Source of the DNA: Nitrospira sp. MA-1
GTDB lineage: Bacteria; Nitrospirota; Nitrospiria; Nitrospirales; UBA8639
Assembly: GCA_032139905.1 (NCBI GenBank)
Contig: JAQJDB010000006.1
Span: 620,001 to 684,000 of the forward strand
Length of the DNA: 64,000 bases
Reading direction: 5' to 3'
Position 1 is the first letter of the stretch; each line of letters starts with the position of its first letter. The position numbers and the translations under genes are program-made. The notes under the pieces are model-generated. The model was not told where the DNA came from, searched no databases, and saw only the letters and a program-made list of their open reading frames with translations. This document shows, in pieces, positions 44,007 to 53,803 of this stretch.

Positions 44007-44963
44007 ATGAGATTGGTGCAGACGCGTAACAAACGACTGGTGTTTGGCGTTCTTCTGTCTGTCTTAGTGGTCTGTGTAGGTTTGACCATGGGACAGATTC
44101 CGCTGGCCGTCTCGCAACCGGTAACGATTCCGGTTGGCAAAATTACTGGCCCAATCCCTATGGATGCGGCAAATCCTGTATGGGAATCAGTGCCTGGAAT
44201 CGTTGCTCCATTAAGTGGGCAGACGATAACGACCCCAATGCATCCGAACATCTCAGTGAAAACTGTGATGATCAAAATGGCAACAAATGGCGAAGAAATC
44301 GGAGTTTGGGCCAACTGGGGTGATCAAACATTAAATAATACCACCATTGGTCCTCAAGATTTCAGGGATCAAGTGGCGGTGCAATTCCCGGTGCAATCTG
44401 CAGGGGCTCCTCCATTCCAATGTATGGGACAGTCTGGTGGGACGGTCAACATATGGCGTTGGAATGCGGAATGGCAAAAAGATCTTGGTGCTGGCGTAGC
44501 AGGCATGTGGGATGTTGACAATCAATATCCATCCATTGCCTGGGATTATTACTATGAAGAGCCAGCTGGTGGTGTGACCTATCCTGACCGAATTGGTCGG
44601 AGCCTTGGGCCATTTAACCCAGGAATTTGGTCTGGCAACATTATGTCAGATCCTAACCTGCGGTTGGGATCAGTCGAAGATTTGAATGCAAATGGATTTA
44701 GCACGTTGACAACCCAAGCGTCACAAGACGTGGTGGGAAATGGATTATGGGAGCCGTATGGATCATTGAAGGGTGGCTGCTGCAGCGGCCCAACCTGGCG
44801 GGTGGTTATGAAGCGAAGCCTCAAAACCCAAGACCCCAATGATGTTCAATTCGCGGCAGGTGCCAGCTTCCCGGTAGCTTTTGCAGTCTGGGACGGTTCC
44901 AACGTAGAAAGAAACGGAATGAAAGGGATTTCCACTTGGTTCACGGCTCAAATGCCAAACTAA
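44007..44963 (+). CDS. Nitrite oxidoreductase gamma-subunit-like protein NxrC (copy 1)
   Basis: About 318 residues with an N-terminal signal peptide or anchor (VFGVLLSVLVVCVGLTMG). The remainder is an EbdC/NxrC-type heme b domain: MDAANPVWESVPG, VWANWGDQTLNN, FQCMGQSGGTVNIWRWNAEW and FAVWDGSNVERNGMKG. The lysine in NGMKG sits where EbdC has its lysine heme ligand, and Met in CMGQ is the likely second ligand. ATG 44007 follows AAAGGAGGA. In Nitrospira, NxrC is thought to carry electrons from the periplasmic NxrAB to cytochrome c. The catalytic genes are not in this window. Confidence 0.88.
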   Translation: MRLVQTRNKRLVFGVLLSVLVVCVGLTMGQIPLAVSQPVTIPVGKITGPIPMDAANPVWESVPGIVAPLSGQTITTPMHPNISVKTVMIKMATNGEEIGVWANWGDQTLNNTTIGPQDFRDQVAVQFPVQSAGAPPFQCMGQSGGTVNIWRWNAEWQKDLGAGVAGMWDVDNQYPSIAWDYYYEEPAGGVTYPDRIGRSLGPFNPGIWSGNIMSDPNLRLGSVEDLNANGFSTLTTQASQDVVGNGLWEPYGSLKGGCCSGPTWRVVMKRSLKTQDPNDVQFAAGASFPVAFAVWDGSNVERNGMKGISTWFTAQMPN

Positions 44964-45022
44964 GTTCCAGCCTTTTCTGGATCAGGTCCATTTTCATTTA
45001 GGACTTTGATTGGTTTAAAAGA

Positions 45023-45074
45023 CCTCCGGTAATGGACTCCAGTAATGGGGAAAATTATCGGAGGTTTTTTTTTA
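45023..45074 (+). terminator. Rho-independent terminator after nxrC-like copy 1
   Basis: A 7-bp stem (45023-45029 with 45060-45066) around a 30-base loop, followed by an unbroken run of T to 45074. The long loop makes it less typical. Confidence 0.65.
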
Positions 45075-45126
45075 AACACCTACTCCTTATGAAATGCAAA
45101 TTTATGTGACAGGGAGTGACCAATTG

Positions 45127-45156
45127 TTGCATTGAAGAGAATGCGACGTGTATAAA
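45127..45156 (+). promoter_or_regulatory. Possible sigma70 promoter for the radical SAM gene
   Basis: TTGCAT (45127-45132), an 18-base spacer and TATAAA (45151-45156), about 57 bases before the GTG at 45213 and downstream of the terminator. Confidence 0.45.
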
Positions 45157-45212
45157 TTTAAAATAGGCAATTTTCGCGTTTCTTATTATACCCATTACCT
45201 GGGAGCCGCATT

Positions 45213-46985
45213 GTGAAAATTTCACTTTTATTCCCTCCAAGTTGGCATCCCTCACAGCCCTATTTGAGTGTGCCCTGCCTTTCAGCCTTTCTTGAAAAAT
45301 CCGGTGTTCCTGTTCATCAGCAACGTGATTTAAATATTGAGTTACTTGATAGGGTCTTAACTAAAGGTTTTGGGTTGGATATTCATCCGCGGTTAGTTGA
45401 TTTGGTGAAAAAGCTGGAAGAGTCCGTTTCTGGAGAAACCGGCTATGGGAGTAAGGAGCATTACGCTCGTGTGGTGGAATCCCTTGATCGTTTTCCTTAT
45501 TTAATAGATGAAATCGAGCCAGTTAAAGCCTCCTTGCGTAGTGAAGAATTTTATGATCTTGAGCGGTACCGAGAATGCCTCTTTTTGATTGATCGGTGGT
45601 TGGAAGTTGTCTCTTCCCTATATTTCCCGACCAGGCTGACGGTAGTTGACAACCAATTTGCGTATTCTATCTATTCTTCACGCGAAATTCTTCAAGCTAT
45701 CCATGATGAAAGCCAAAACCCCTATCTGGATCTTTACCGGAAATTCTTTCTTCCTGCCTTTGGTGAAGACCTTCCAAACTTTGTCGGGGTCTCCATTACC
45801 GCAACATCACAGATTATCCCTGGGTTAACCCTTTGTAAATTAATTAAGGAAATTCATCCTGATGTTCATGTAACCGTCGGGGGAAGTATTTTCACCAGGT
45901 TGGTTGATAATCTCAGGCGATGTGATCGGTTATTCCAATTGACTGATGATTTCATTGTTTTTGAAGGAGAAACAGCCCTGTTGGAACTGATAAATCAGTT
46001 AGATGGAAAAAGAGATTTCAGTAAAGTACCAAATCTCATTTGGCGGCAAGATGGAAAAATCATAGTGAATCAGCCATTTTACTCGGAAAACCTCGCGGAG
46101 CATCCAGCACCGAATTATGATGGGTTTCCTTTGGGAGAATATTTAGCGCCCCATACAGTGTTGCCAGTACAATTTTCTAGAGGGTGCTATTATAAGGATT
46201 GCGCTTTTTGTGCACTGACTTTAGATCATCAGAATTTTCGTCAAAAGGATCCGATGAAAGTTGTTGATGAATTGGAAGCCTTATCCAATAAATATGAAAC
46301 ACCGTATTTTTTCTTTACTGATGAGTGCCTGGCACTTTCACCAACTAAACGGTTGTGTAAGGAACTCATTCATCGAGGGTTGGATTTACAGTGGACGGCC
46401 GAGTTGAGATTTGAGAAGAATTTATCTCGTGAGTTACTGGCCTCCATGCGTGAGGCAGGATGTCAGAAAATTGTCTTTGGATTGGAAACCTATAATGCCA
46501 GGCTGATGGATTTTATGGTGAAGGGGATCACCCAAGGAAATGTTGATCGAATCTGTTCCGATTGTGTTGACCTTGGAATTGCGGTGCATTGCTACGTGAT
46601 CGTGGGATTTCCGACTGAAACGGAAGAAGAGTCCTTGGAAACATTGAATTTTATTGTCAATAATACAAAGCTGCATTCTTCCTATGGATTTTCCTGTCAA
46701 CCTTGTCTGTTTGATCTAGAAAAGGAAGCCCCCATTATGAGTGATCCAGGGGGATATGGGATTCAACGAATAATGCGGCCAGCTTCGGAAGATCTGAGCT
46801 TAGGGTTCTTTTATGAAGTAAAATCAGGCATGACTCCGGAGCAAGCTGAAAAAGTGTACCAATACGTGTATGAAAAGATCAGTGAAGTTGTGTGTGAATT
46901 ACCATTTAATTACTCCATGGCGGATGGGTTGCTATATATCACCCGCCATAACAAACAGGTTGAGGTGGAACCCTCTAGGGTTTAG
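45213..46985 (+). CDS. B12-binding-domain radical SAM protein
   Basis: About 590 residues. The N-terminal third looks like a cobalamin-binding domain (VTVGGSIFTRL, with FVGVSITATSQ before it). The radical SAM core begins VQFSRGCYYKDCAFCAL, whose cysteines are spaced Cx4Cx2C instead of the usual Cx3Cx2C, a spacing I recall from a subgroup of B12-type enzymes. Later core features are YFFFTDECLAL, KIVFGLETYN and VIVGFPTETEEESLE. GTG 45213 has GGGAG upstream. The substrate is unknown; methylation or RiPP-like chemistry is possible. It is separated from nxrC by a terminator. Confidence 0.82.
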   Translation: MKISLLFPPSWHPSQPYLSVPCLSAFLEKSGVPVHQQRDLNIELLDRVLTKGFGLDIHPRLVDLVKKLEESVSGETGYGSKEHYARVVESLDRFPYLIDEIEPVKASLRSEEFYDLERYRECLFLIDRWLEVVSSLYFPTRLTVVDNQFAYSIYSSREILQAIHDESQNPYLDLYRKFFLPAFGEDLPNFVGVSITATSQIIPGLTLCKLIKEIHPDVHVTVGGSIFTRLVDNLRRCDRLFQLTDDFIVFEGETALLELINQLDGKRDFSKVPNLIWRQDGKIIVNQPFYSENLAEHPAPNYDGFPLGEYLAPHTVLPVQFSRGCYYKDCAFCALTLDHQNFRQKDPMKVVDELEALSNKYETPYFFFTDECLALSPTKRLCKELIHRGLDLQWTAELRFEKNLSRELLASMREAGCQKIVFGLETYNARLMDFMVKGITQGNVDRICSDCVDLGIAVHCYVIVGFPTETEEESLETLNFIVNNTKLHSSYGFSCQPCLFDLEKEAPIMSDPGGYGIQRIMRPASEDLSLGFFYEVKSGMTPEQAEKVYQYVYEKISEVVCELPFNYSMADGLLYITRHNKQVEVEPSRV

Positions 46986-47042
46986 AAATTATCTGGGATG
47001 AAAATCTAGCCATCTCAATACACACATGCGCTTCAATTTCTA

Positions 47043-48167
47043 ATGTACAAAAATATGATTTCTACTACTGGAAAGAGCCAAGAAAGAATAGACGGCCCCG
47101 GGCTTCTTTTTGAATGGGGTCTCAAGAGTTTGTTGTTTGCAGCCTTTTTTGAATTGGTGCTGTATCGGCTGGTTTCACGGTTGGGTATGCACCTTGGCAA
47201 GTTAGCCGAAAAATATGAAGCGGTTAGAATAGGATTTCGCACGCTCTCTTCCTTAGGGTTTGTACTATTGAATATGACTGCGATTCTGGTTTTTCTGATT
47301 TTAGGGATTTTGCTGGTTCAAAAAATACGGACAAAGCTTTGGGTGGGAGAATGGGATAAATTCGTTATTCCATTGGCGGCCTTATTGGTAGCCTGTACGG
47401 TGGGCTATTTACTCTTTCCTCCGGTTATGGTCGGAACGATTGTCTATAATGTTTTGGCGTTTGGATTGCTCGTTTTTCTTGTTTTGGAATACTGGGCTAC
47501 TCACCGGGTGTTGAGCCAACGGCTCATGGTGGGTACTTTTTTCCTTGGGATTAGCGGATGGTTGTATTATCAGACGATGTCAACGACTTATGGATGGCTC
47601 AATATTTTTGATGCCCCACCCCTGGTGCATGAAGGTAATAGGCTTGGGGAGGCATTAATGGTGCTTTCAAGCATTCTGGTGTTTTGGGCCTATGGGACCA
47701 CGTCGATCATCACCAAAAACAAGCAACAGCGCCGATGGGGGTTAACCCTGGTTATTAGCGGGGGGAGTGCCTTTCTAGCCCTACTTTTCATGGATTTTTT
47801 CCTTTCTCTCTGGAACCCTGAAGTGGCGAAGGAGGTCAGAAAGGCTGGCGAGGGGATAGGCTGGATTTTTCAAATGGGAATGGGCTATACCTTTTATCTT
47901 CCCTTTGCATTTTATGTGTTGGGATTTACCTGTTGGGCGTATACCGTGATTAAGTTGGTGTTGATCGGTCGGTTAGCAGGATATGGGCTGGGACTCATGT
48001 TTATGGCTGGCTATGCGCTCCAATTATCCCATTTGACCTTGATGGTAGTGCTTGGGTTAATGTTGCTAAATATTGATAAAAAAGGAACTTTGGGAAAGCT
48101 TCGTAAGAAAGCCCAAGAAGGGGTAGTCTATCAACCAATTCGTCCCGTTTACGGGCAAACACAGTAG
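47043..48167 (+). CDS. Multi-pass membrane protein of unknown function
   Basis: About 374 residues with around nine or ten hydrophobic helices and few polar loops. Not recognised. Conserved-looking elements include LVHEGNRLGEALMVLSSILV and MGMGYTFYLPFAFYVLGF. Starts 57 bases after the radical SAM gene with no clear SD. Fifteen bases separate its stop from the TPR gene, so the two are probably co-transcribed. Confidence 0.65.
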   Translation: MYKNMISTTGKSQERIDGPGLLFEWGLKSLLFAAFFELVLYRLVSRLGMHLGKLAEKYEAVRIGFRTLSSLGFVLLNMTAILVFLILGILLVQKIRTKLWVGEWDKFVIPLAALLVACTVGYLLFPPVMVGTIVYNVLAFGLLVFLVLEYWATHRVLSQRLMVGTFFLGISGWLYYQTMSTTYGWLNIFDAPPLVHEGNRLGEALMVLSSILVFWAYGTTSIITKNKQQRRWGLTLVISGGSAFLALLFMDFFLSLWNPEVAKEVRKAGEGIGWIFQMGMGYTFYLPFAFYVLGFTCWAYTVIKLVLIGRLAGYGLGLMFMAGYALQLSHLTLMVVLGLMLLNIDKKGTLGKLRKKAQEGVVYQPIRPVYGQTQ

Positions 48168-48181
48168 TTAGGACACACGCA

Positions 48182-48997
48182 ATGGAAGAACAAAGTGCTG
48201 CAAGCCAAACGATGGAACCGCAGTCTGGCGAGACGACCACAGAAGAACGCCCATTAACGGTTGATGAGGAAATTGCAGAGATTGAAAAGTTGTTGAGCGA
48301 GGAGCCGGACGACTTTCAAGCACGGTGTCGATTGGGCGAGCTCTATTTCAATAAAGGCCGGATGGATGAAGCTTTGGCAGAAGTAAAGAAGTCGATTGAG
48401 ATGGCAGAAGGCATTCGGGTAGAAATGGATCGGTCTCTGGCCATGTACTATTCGAACCTTGGAACGATTTATGGAACGAAGGGGATGCTGGAGGAGGCTA
48501 CGGCTCAATTTAAACGAGCATTGGAATTAAACCCCTATGATGTACTTGCTCTTTTTAATGTCGGCCGACTCTATAATGATAAAAATGCATTTTTAGAGGC
48601 CAAGGAGTATTTCGAACGTCTGATTGAAATTTCACCTGAGGATCCCATTGCCTGGTATAATTTGGCCGGAGTCTATGAAAAATTAGATGACCCTAATATC
48701 TCCGACTTTAATACGTTAGACATGGCAATGCAGGCTTATATGAAAGTACTCCAGTTTGATCCAAGTAATTTGGAATCGAGTTTTAAGCTTATGGAAATTG
48801 CCTTAAATCTCAAGAAATCAGATCTGGCAGTTAAAATAATGGAAGATGCCGTTGAAAATAATCCTGATGAACCATTGGCCTATTATAATCTGATTAACAC
48901 CTATGAAAAGTGTAAGATGTTTGAGCAAGCGGAAGAGGCCAGAAATCGTCTCAAAGATCGGTTTAGCAAGCGTTCGAGAGAAATGGTAAAAAAGTGA
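48182..48997 (+). CDS. TPR-repeat protein
   Basis: About 271 residues, acidic N-terminus, no signal peptide, then six or so tetratricopeptide units: [61 protein letters not shown] and [21 protein letters not shown] protein-interaction scaffold, followed 22 bases later by tatA. Confidence 0.88.
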   Translation: MEEQSAASQTMEPQSGETTTEERPLTVDEEIAEIEKLLSEEPDDFQARCRLGELYFNKGRMDEALAEVKKSIEMAEGIRVEMDRSLAMYYSNLGTIYGTKGMLEEATAQFKRALELNPYDVLALFNVGRLYNDKNAFLEAKEYFERLIEISPEDPIAWYNLAGVYEKLDDPNISDFNTLDMAMQAYMKVLQFDPSNLESSFKLMEIALNLKKSDLAVKIMEDAVENNPDEPLAYYNLINTYEKCKMFEQAEEARNRLKDRFSKRSREMVKK

Positions 48998-49019
48998 TAC
49001 CCCAACAAGGAGAGGTACC

Positions 49020-49343
49020 ATGTTCGGAAGCTTAGGATTTACAGAATTAATTCTCATCCTCATGATTGTGCTGATCATTTTTGGGGCGGGGAAATTGCCG
49101 CAATTGGGCGAAGGGGTTGGAAAAGCGATTAAAGGTTTCAAAAAATCTGTCCATGAGGCAGAGGCGTATGACCTGGACCCCCAAACCAAGGCCGAAAACA
49201 CAGCCTCAGCCAACCATGGCAATCCTCAAGCACAAATTTCACAGCCTATGCAAACTGTCCAGACTGAAACGGTTCCCCCAATCCAAACGGAGGCAGCAAA
49301 CCCTGCTCCACAAGAACAGGTTCCTGCGTCTTCTAAAGCCTAG
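49020..49343 (+). CDS. tatA: Twin-arginine translocase subunit TatA/TatE
   Basis: About 107 residues with the TatA pattern: short periplasmic start, one helix ([20 protein letters not shown]) with the FGxGKLP hinge, then amphipathic [17 protein letters not shown] and a polar Gln/Pro-rich tail. SD AAGGAGAGG. It forms the pore for folded, cofactor-loaded proteins, which matches the twin-arginine ferredoxin and TorD-like chaperone nearby. TatA and TatB are hard to tell apart by sequence; the short helix and tail favour TatA. Confidence 0.88.
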   Translation: MFGSLGFTELILILMIVLIIFGAGKLPQLGEGVGKAIKGFKKSVHEAEAYDLDPQTKAENTASANHGNPQAQISQPMQTVQTETVPPIQTEAANPAPQEQVPASSKA

Positions 49344-49434
49344 TTTTGCTTAAACGGAAATGGGGTAAAAGTCTTTTTCGTAGGGGTCGTCGAACCAGAT
49401 TGTTTTCGGAATAACCATAAAGGGTAAATTTTCT

Positions 49435-50688
49435 ATGAGCATAGAGACCGCGTTGGAAATCGGGGTAATTGAAACCTTCGCCGGCAACGGAAAATCACGG
49501 AGCACAGGGGATGGCAAGCGAGCCGTGAAATCTGGAATTCCGTTGCCTAACCATGTCACCGTTGATCGGGATGGGCGGTATTTCTATATTGCGGAATCTG
49601 GGTCTGACCGAATCAGGCGAGTGGACATGGAGACCGGGCTGTTGCATAACTTCGCGGGGACTGGTGAGACATGTTATAGCGGCGATTACGGGCCATGTGG
49701 GGAAGCTGGTCTCTATCTTCCATTAGATGTCTTGTGTGATTCACAGAATCATATTTATGTCTGTGATTCAGGTAGCAATCGAATTCGAAAAATTGACGCG
49801 GATTCGGGAATTATTACAACCATCGTTGGTACGGGGCAGTGGGGATTTAATGGTGATGGGCCAGCATTGGAATGCAATTTAACGTATCCGGCAGCCATAG
49901 CCATTGACGATCAGGATCATCTTTATATTGCAGATACGCAAGCCCATCGCATTCGGCATTATAATCCTCAGACAGGAATGATTACGACAATTGCTGGTTG
50001 TTGGACGGCAGAAGATGATGAGCGTGTGAGTCCTTTGACAGCCCAAAATCTTATTGTCCTTTCCGGCGATGCGATTGGGATTGATTTTAGCAATGATGAA
50101 GGTTTATTGAGGCCGCGGTGTTCAGATGGACTGGATTTATCGTTATATCTTGACGATGGCAAGTCTGCTTTAGAGTGCAAATTGTACGATGTGGTTGATA
50201 TCGATGTTGACCGGCATGGGGATTTGTACATCACGGATAAGGGAACAAACCGCATTCGAAAGCTAGATCGGAAAACTGGCACGATGTCCACCGTGGCTGG
50301 AATCTGCCGCTATGGGTTTGACGGTGATGGAAAATTAGCAGTGAAATCCATGCTTAATGTCCCTGAAGGCGCTGTGGTAGACTCCGAGGGGAATGTCTAT
50401 ATTTCCGACTCGATGAATCACCGGGTTCGTAAAGTTGATAGCCAGACCGGTGTGATTACTACCATAGCGGGAAATGGGGATAGTGGCTATGATGATAAAA
50501 ATATGGGTGGGTGCGGTGCTGCTCGCTTTGTGGCAAAAGAAGACGCTGGGATGTTGAAGCATGGTGATGGACTCATTGCCATAGAGGCGATAGTGAACAC
50601 TCCAGCTGGCTTAACCTTGGACTCACAGGGGTATTTGTATATTTGTGAACGAAATGAAAATAAAATCCGTCGATTGAAATTGCGATAA
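49435..50688 (+). CDS. NHL-repeat beta-propeller protein
   Basis: About 417 residues, no signal peptide. Six NHL-type units of the form LPLDVLCDSQNHIYVCDSGS plus NRIRKID and ITTIVGTG...GFNGDGPA. A longer insertion is seen in the fourth blade (EDDERVSPLTAQNL onward, about residues 190-240). NHL propellers bind proteins or ligands; some have enzyme activity, but nothing indicates that here. Confidence 0.85.
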   Translation: MSIETALEIGVIETFAGNGKSRSTGDGKRAVKSGIPLPNHVTVDRDGRYFYIAESGSDRIRRVDMETGLLHNFAGTGETCYSGDYGPCGEAGLYLPLDVLCDSQNHIYVCDSGSNRIRKIDADSGIITTIVGTGQWGFNGDGPALECNLTYPAAIAIDDQDHLYIADTQAHRIRHYNPQTGMITTIAGCWTAEDDERVSPLTAQNLIVLSGDAIGIDFSNDEGLLRPRCSDGLDLSLYLDDGKSALECKLYDVVDIDVDRHGDLYITDKGTNRIRKLDRKTGTMSTVAGICRYGFDGDGKLAVKSMLNVPEGAVVDSEGNVYISDSMNHRVRKVDSQTGVITTIAGNGDSGYDDKNMGGCGAARFVAKEDAGMLKHGDGLIAIEAIVNTPAGLTLDSQGYLYICERNENKIRRLKLR

Positions 50689-51060
50689 CGAGGCTAAGTT
50701 AATTTTTCAATAGAAATTGCCTGAATTCGGTGGAGCCATTCTTATCCCAGTGAGTAAATAATTTGCTGCCCCACGTACTGGTTCAAGGCTATATTATTCG
50801 TTTTTCTTCTCCCCCCCATCCTGTTGGCGGAGTTCAGTTATTTCCCAGTTGCCATTATTCGTCGAAACTCTTGAAACTTTCTTCCCGGTTTGTACTACGT
50901 ATCGCTCTGCATTTAAAATAGGGCAATGCAGTTATTCGAGAACCACGCATTCAAATTGAAAACGATCCTCCAGAATGGATGTGTTCGAGAATGGACTGAT
51001 TTTTTTATTTTTGAATTATCATTGGTATTGAATCTTTAGGAATTCCAAGGGAACCAAGTA
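50689..51060. other. 372-base intergenic region without a recognisable gene
   Basis: AT-rich near the downstream end; no convincing terminator, small ORF or RNA was seen. AAGGGA at about 51047-51052 may act as SD for the TTG at 51061. Confidence 0.45.
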
Positions 51061-51936
51061 TTGAGCACAATTCACGCCAAAAAACGGATTGCTTTGTTTG
51101 TGGTTTTTGCTGTGGTGGTTTTATTCGGATTGACTTGGTATCAAGTCCCCCTTGTCAGTTCACAGGGCATGGTTGTTCTTGCCCATTTTTCAAAAGGGGA
51201 AGTCCCTACCCATCCTTCCGATTCCGCGTGGGAATCCGTGGCTCCTCTCCCTGTTCCTCTCAGTGGCCAAATCATTACCAGACCGGTTTGGCCTGAGCCC
51301 AGTGCACGAGCTCTCTCCATCCGATCAATTCATAACGGGAAAGACATTGCGTTTTTACTGGAATGGCAAGATGCCACAATTAATGAATCGTTGACGCCTG
51401 GGGTCTTCAGGGATGGGGTTGCATTAGCTCTTCCTCTGGGAGATGCACCGGCCTTTTTTTGCATGGGGCAACTCGATCATTATGTGAATATTTGGCATTG
51501 GAAAGCGGATTGGCAGAGCGATGTGGACCGACGTGCCGAGCGAGCCAAAGAATCCAAGCGTGAGAAATCAGGTCCTCGTCGGTTTGAAGTGATCCCGCGT
51601 CGGCCCTCATCGGTCGAGGACCTCGTAGGAGGGGGTTTTAGCACCCTAACGAGCAAGGAACAGCAGGGACGCATTCAAGGGCAAGCGGAGTGGAAAAACG
51701 GTTTATGGCGAGTGGTCATGAAACGGCCCCTGACCTCCACTGGAGATGATTTGGACAATGAAGCAATGCTGGTTCCCGGGCGAATGCAAGCCATAGCCTT
51801 TGCGGTTTGGAATGGAGAAAATAAGGAGCGGAATGGGCAAAAGTCGGTTGCCTCCTGGATGCAATTACTCATTGATCCGGTTCCACTATCACAAAATGGG
51901 CCAGGGGTAATGGAATCCACGCATAGGTCATCATGA
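51061..51936 (+). CDS. Nitrite oxidoreductase gamma-subunit-like protein NxrC (copy 2)
   Basis: About 291 residues from TTG 51061. N-terminal signal/anchor (IALFVVFAVVVLFGLTWY), then the NxrC/EbdC domain: HPSDSAWESVAPLPVPLSGQ, FFCMGQLDHYVNIWHWKADW and FAVWNGENKERNGQKSVASW. Both heme ligand candidates seen in copy 1 (Met of CMGQ, Lys of NGQKS) are kept. It differs in a charged insertion (RRAERAKESKREKSGPRR) where copy 1 has a Gly/Pro/Tyr-rich stretch. The stop overlaps the next start (ATGA). Confidence 0.85.
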   Translation: MSTIHAKKRIALFVVFAVVVLFGLTWYQVPLVSSQGMVVLAHFSKGEVPTHPSDSAWESVAPLPVPLSGQIITRPVWPEPSARALSIRSIHNGKDIAFLLEWQDATINESLTPGVFRDGVALALPLGDAPAFFCMGQLDHYVNIWHWKADWQSDVDRRAERAKESKREKSGPRRFEVIPRRPSSVEDLVGGGFSTLTSKEQQGRIQGQAEWKNGLWRVVMKRPLTSTGDDLDNEAMLVPGRMQAIAFAVWNGENKERNGQKSVASWMQLLIDPVPLSQNGPGVMESTHRSS

Positions 51937-52406
51937 GAATCTTAGAAATGAAAAGGATGAGATCTATAGGTGGAATGCGAATTTTCTTAAGTATTTTGTG
52001 CCTGTGGTTTGGATTGATTGCCCTCCAAGCAAAGACATTTGGGCAGCTTCCAAATGAGAATATGACCGAAGAAAAAGCCATGATATTGGCCGAACAATTT
52101 GGAATTGATGTGGGGGAAGTAGACGAGGAAATCAAGAAAATTCTTGGATTGACTAAAGCTGAAGGGGTTGTAGTGTATGCCGTCATAGGAGGGTCTCCTG
52201 CCGAATTATCAGGAATAAAGGTGAAAGCGATCATTAAGGAAGTTGATAAGTATGAAATCAAAACCCTTGTAGATTTGGGAACGGCCTTGGAACAGACCCT
52301 CCCCACAAAGAATTTTACTGTCGCCACCTATGAACCTGCAGATCCAGAGAATCAAGGGGTTACCGGCGGGCTTAATTTCCATTTTGTACGAATTCTTCAG
52401 GATTAA
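51933..52406 (+). CDS. Small exported PDZ-like protein
   Basis: About 157 residues with one hydrophobic N-terminal segment (FLSILCLWFGLIALQA) and a PDZ-like core: GVVVYAVIGGSPAELSGIKV, then IKEVDKYEIKTLVDLGTAL. No protease domain is attached. It overlaps nxrC-like copy 2 by four bases, so it may help its assembly or quality control. The real start could be one of the internal ATGs (codons 6, 9 or 15). Confidence 0.65.
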   Translation: MRILEMKRMRSIGGMRIFLSILCLWFGLIALQAKTFGQLPNENMTEEKAMILAEQFGIDVGEVDEEIKKILGLTKAEGVVVYAVIGGSPAELSGIKVKAIIKEVDKYEIKTLVDLGTALEQTLPTKNFTVATYEPADPENQGVTGGLNFHFVRILQD

Positions 52407-52415
52407 CCCATTTGC

Positions 52416-53753
52416 ATGGAAAATCTGTTTAGCAAAAATTTTCGGTTGTTGAAAATTGTACCCTTGCACAACCGATGGATTTTAACGGCCCTATTGGGGA
52501 TTTTCTGTTTGTCTGGAGTCGGGCTTGGTCAACAGCCTAGCTCAGTTATTGGTGAGGGAGATGAATCCTGGATTGAGGAAATTGAGCAGGTTTTTATCCC
52601 TTCTGAACAATGCAAACAATGTCATGACCGGCATTATGAAGAGTGGAAGGGGATGCGTGAGCAGACCATGGATTTGAAGACCTTTGGCCGGGTGGATGGA
52701 GCTCTTCTCCATGGGACAGCTCTCACCTCACCGGTGTTCAAAACTGTCTTGGGCCTGTGGCTTCAAACCGATCCCGATCAGGAACAACGTACTCGTTGCC
52801 TTTCTTGTCATGCTCCCGCGGTGACCGTGTTCCCACAGCACACTGATCGGATTATTGATCAAGTGATGAAGGGAGGAAAGCGGGGTAAAATTGAAGGCAT
52901 TAGCTGTAGTGCCTGTCATCTCATTACGGGGATTCAAGAAAATGCCTATGGACATCCCACTTTCAAAATTGAATCAGGGGCGATTCTTTACGGACCATAC
53001 GCCGAACCAGATGAGAATCTCGTGCATCCCTCTGCGCAGGCGGATATTTATCGAGGAGCACATTACTGCGCATCCTGCCATTTTGATAAAGTTAAGGACG
53101 TCACTCGGCCTGATATCCCTGGGGAAATTCTGAAAGGCACGATTTGTCAGGATTGTCATATGGAGCGTTCTACGGGGAGTTCAACCTCTCAACGTGGAGC
53201 CCTCACTCGTCCAATCGGAAGGCATTGGTTTCAAGGTATTGTGATTCCTGGGATTATGCTGAGTAATAGGAATTTACAGGCCGAATGGTTTTCAAGGGTG
53301 GATATTGAAGCTAAAAAGGTTAATGGACAGGTTGAGGGAGAGGTCCTGCTACGGAATGGTGCCTTGCCTCATACATTTCCCGGTGGCGATCCAGTATTGA
53401 AGCAATTTTATGTCACGATTACGCTCAAAAATTCAGATGGACAGGTTATCGACCAATATCAGGAACGCTTTGGCCGAACATTTGAGGAACTGCTTCGCGG
53501 TCCGATCCCCAGACCATTTGTCAATGGAGGTACAACCAGGCATATTCCATTTACATTGAAAGTTCCCCAAGGTACAGAGGTTACCCTGATTGAGGCTGCA
53601 GTGAGTTATTCTCTCATTCCCGAGCCATCTAAGGCTCTTTCCACGAAATTCATCGAAGGCCTGGCCACCGATAAAGAACGGGAAACGGCAGAACGGATTA
53701 TTAAAGATTATTCTTCCCCGCGGCTCCTCACGTTTCGCACCATGAGTTTATAG
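52416..53753 (+). CDS. Pentaheme cytochrome c (paralogue 1)
   Basis: About 445 residues with a signal peptide (ILTALLGIFCLSGVGLGQ). Five CxxCH sites: CKQCH (66), CLSCH (128), CSACH (164), CASCH (218) and CQDCH (244), arranged like cytochrome c554 / NrfB-type multiheme proteins. The C-terminal 200 residues are a heme-free beta domain (LLRNGALPHTFPGGDPVLKQ, IPFTLKVPQGTEV). Ten bases after the PDZ-like gene. It is probably periplasmic and may accept electrons from the NxrC-like protein of the same operon. Confidence 0.87.
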   Translation: MENLFSKNFRLLKIVPLHNRWILTALLGIFCLSGVGLGQQPSSVIGEGDESWIEEIEQVFIPSEQCKQCHDRHYEEWKGMREQTMDLKTFGRVDGALLHGTALTSPVFKTVLGLWLQTDPDQEQRTRCLSCHAPAVTVFPQHTDRIIDQVMKGGKRGKIEGISCSACHLITGIQENAYGHPTFKIESGAILYGPYAEPDENLVHPSAQADIYRGAHYCASCHFDKVKDVTRPDIPGEILKGTICQDCHMERSTGSSTSQRGALTRPIGRHWFQGIVIPGIMLSNRNLQAEWFSRVDIEAKKVNGQVEGEVLLRNGALPHTFPGGDPVLKQFYVTITLKNSDGQVIDQYQERFGRTFEELLRGPIPRPFVNGGTTRHIPFTLKVPQGTEVTLIEAAVSYSLIPEPSKALSTKFIEGLATDKERETAERIIKDYSSPRLLTFRTMSL

Positions 53754-53803
53754 ACAGTCAAAACTTGCAGATTGTTTGTTGGAAAACATAAAAGGATTGT
53801 CTG

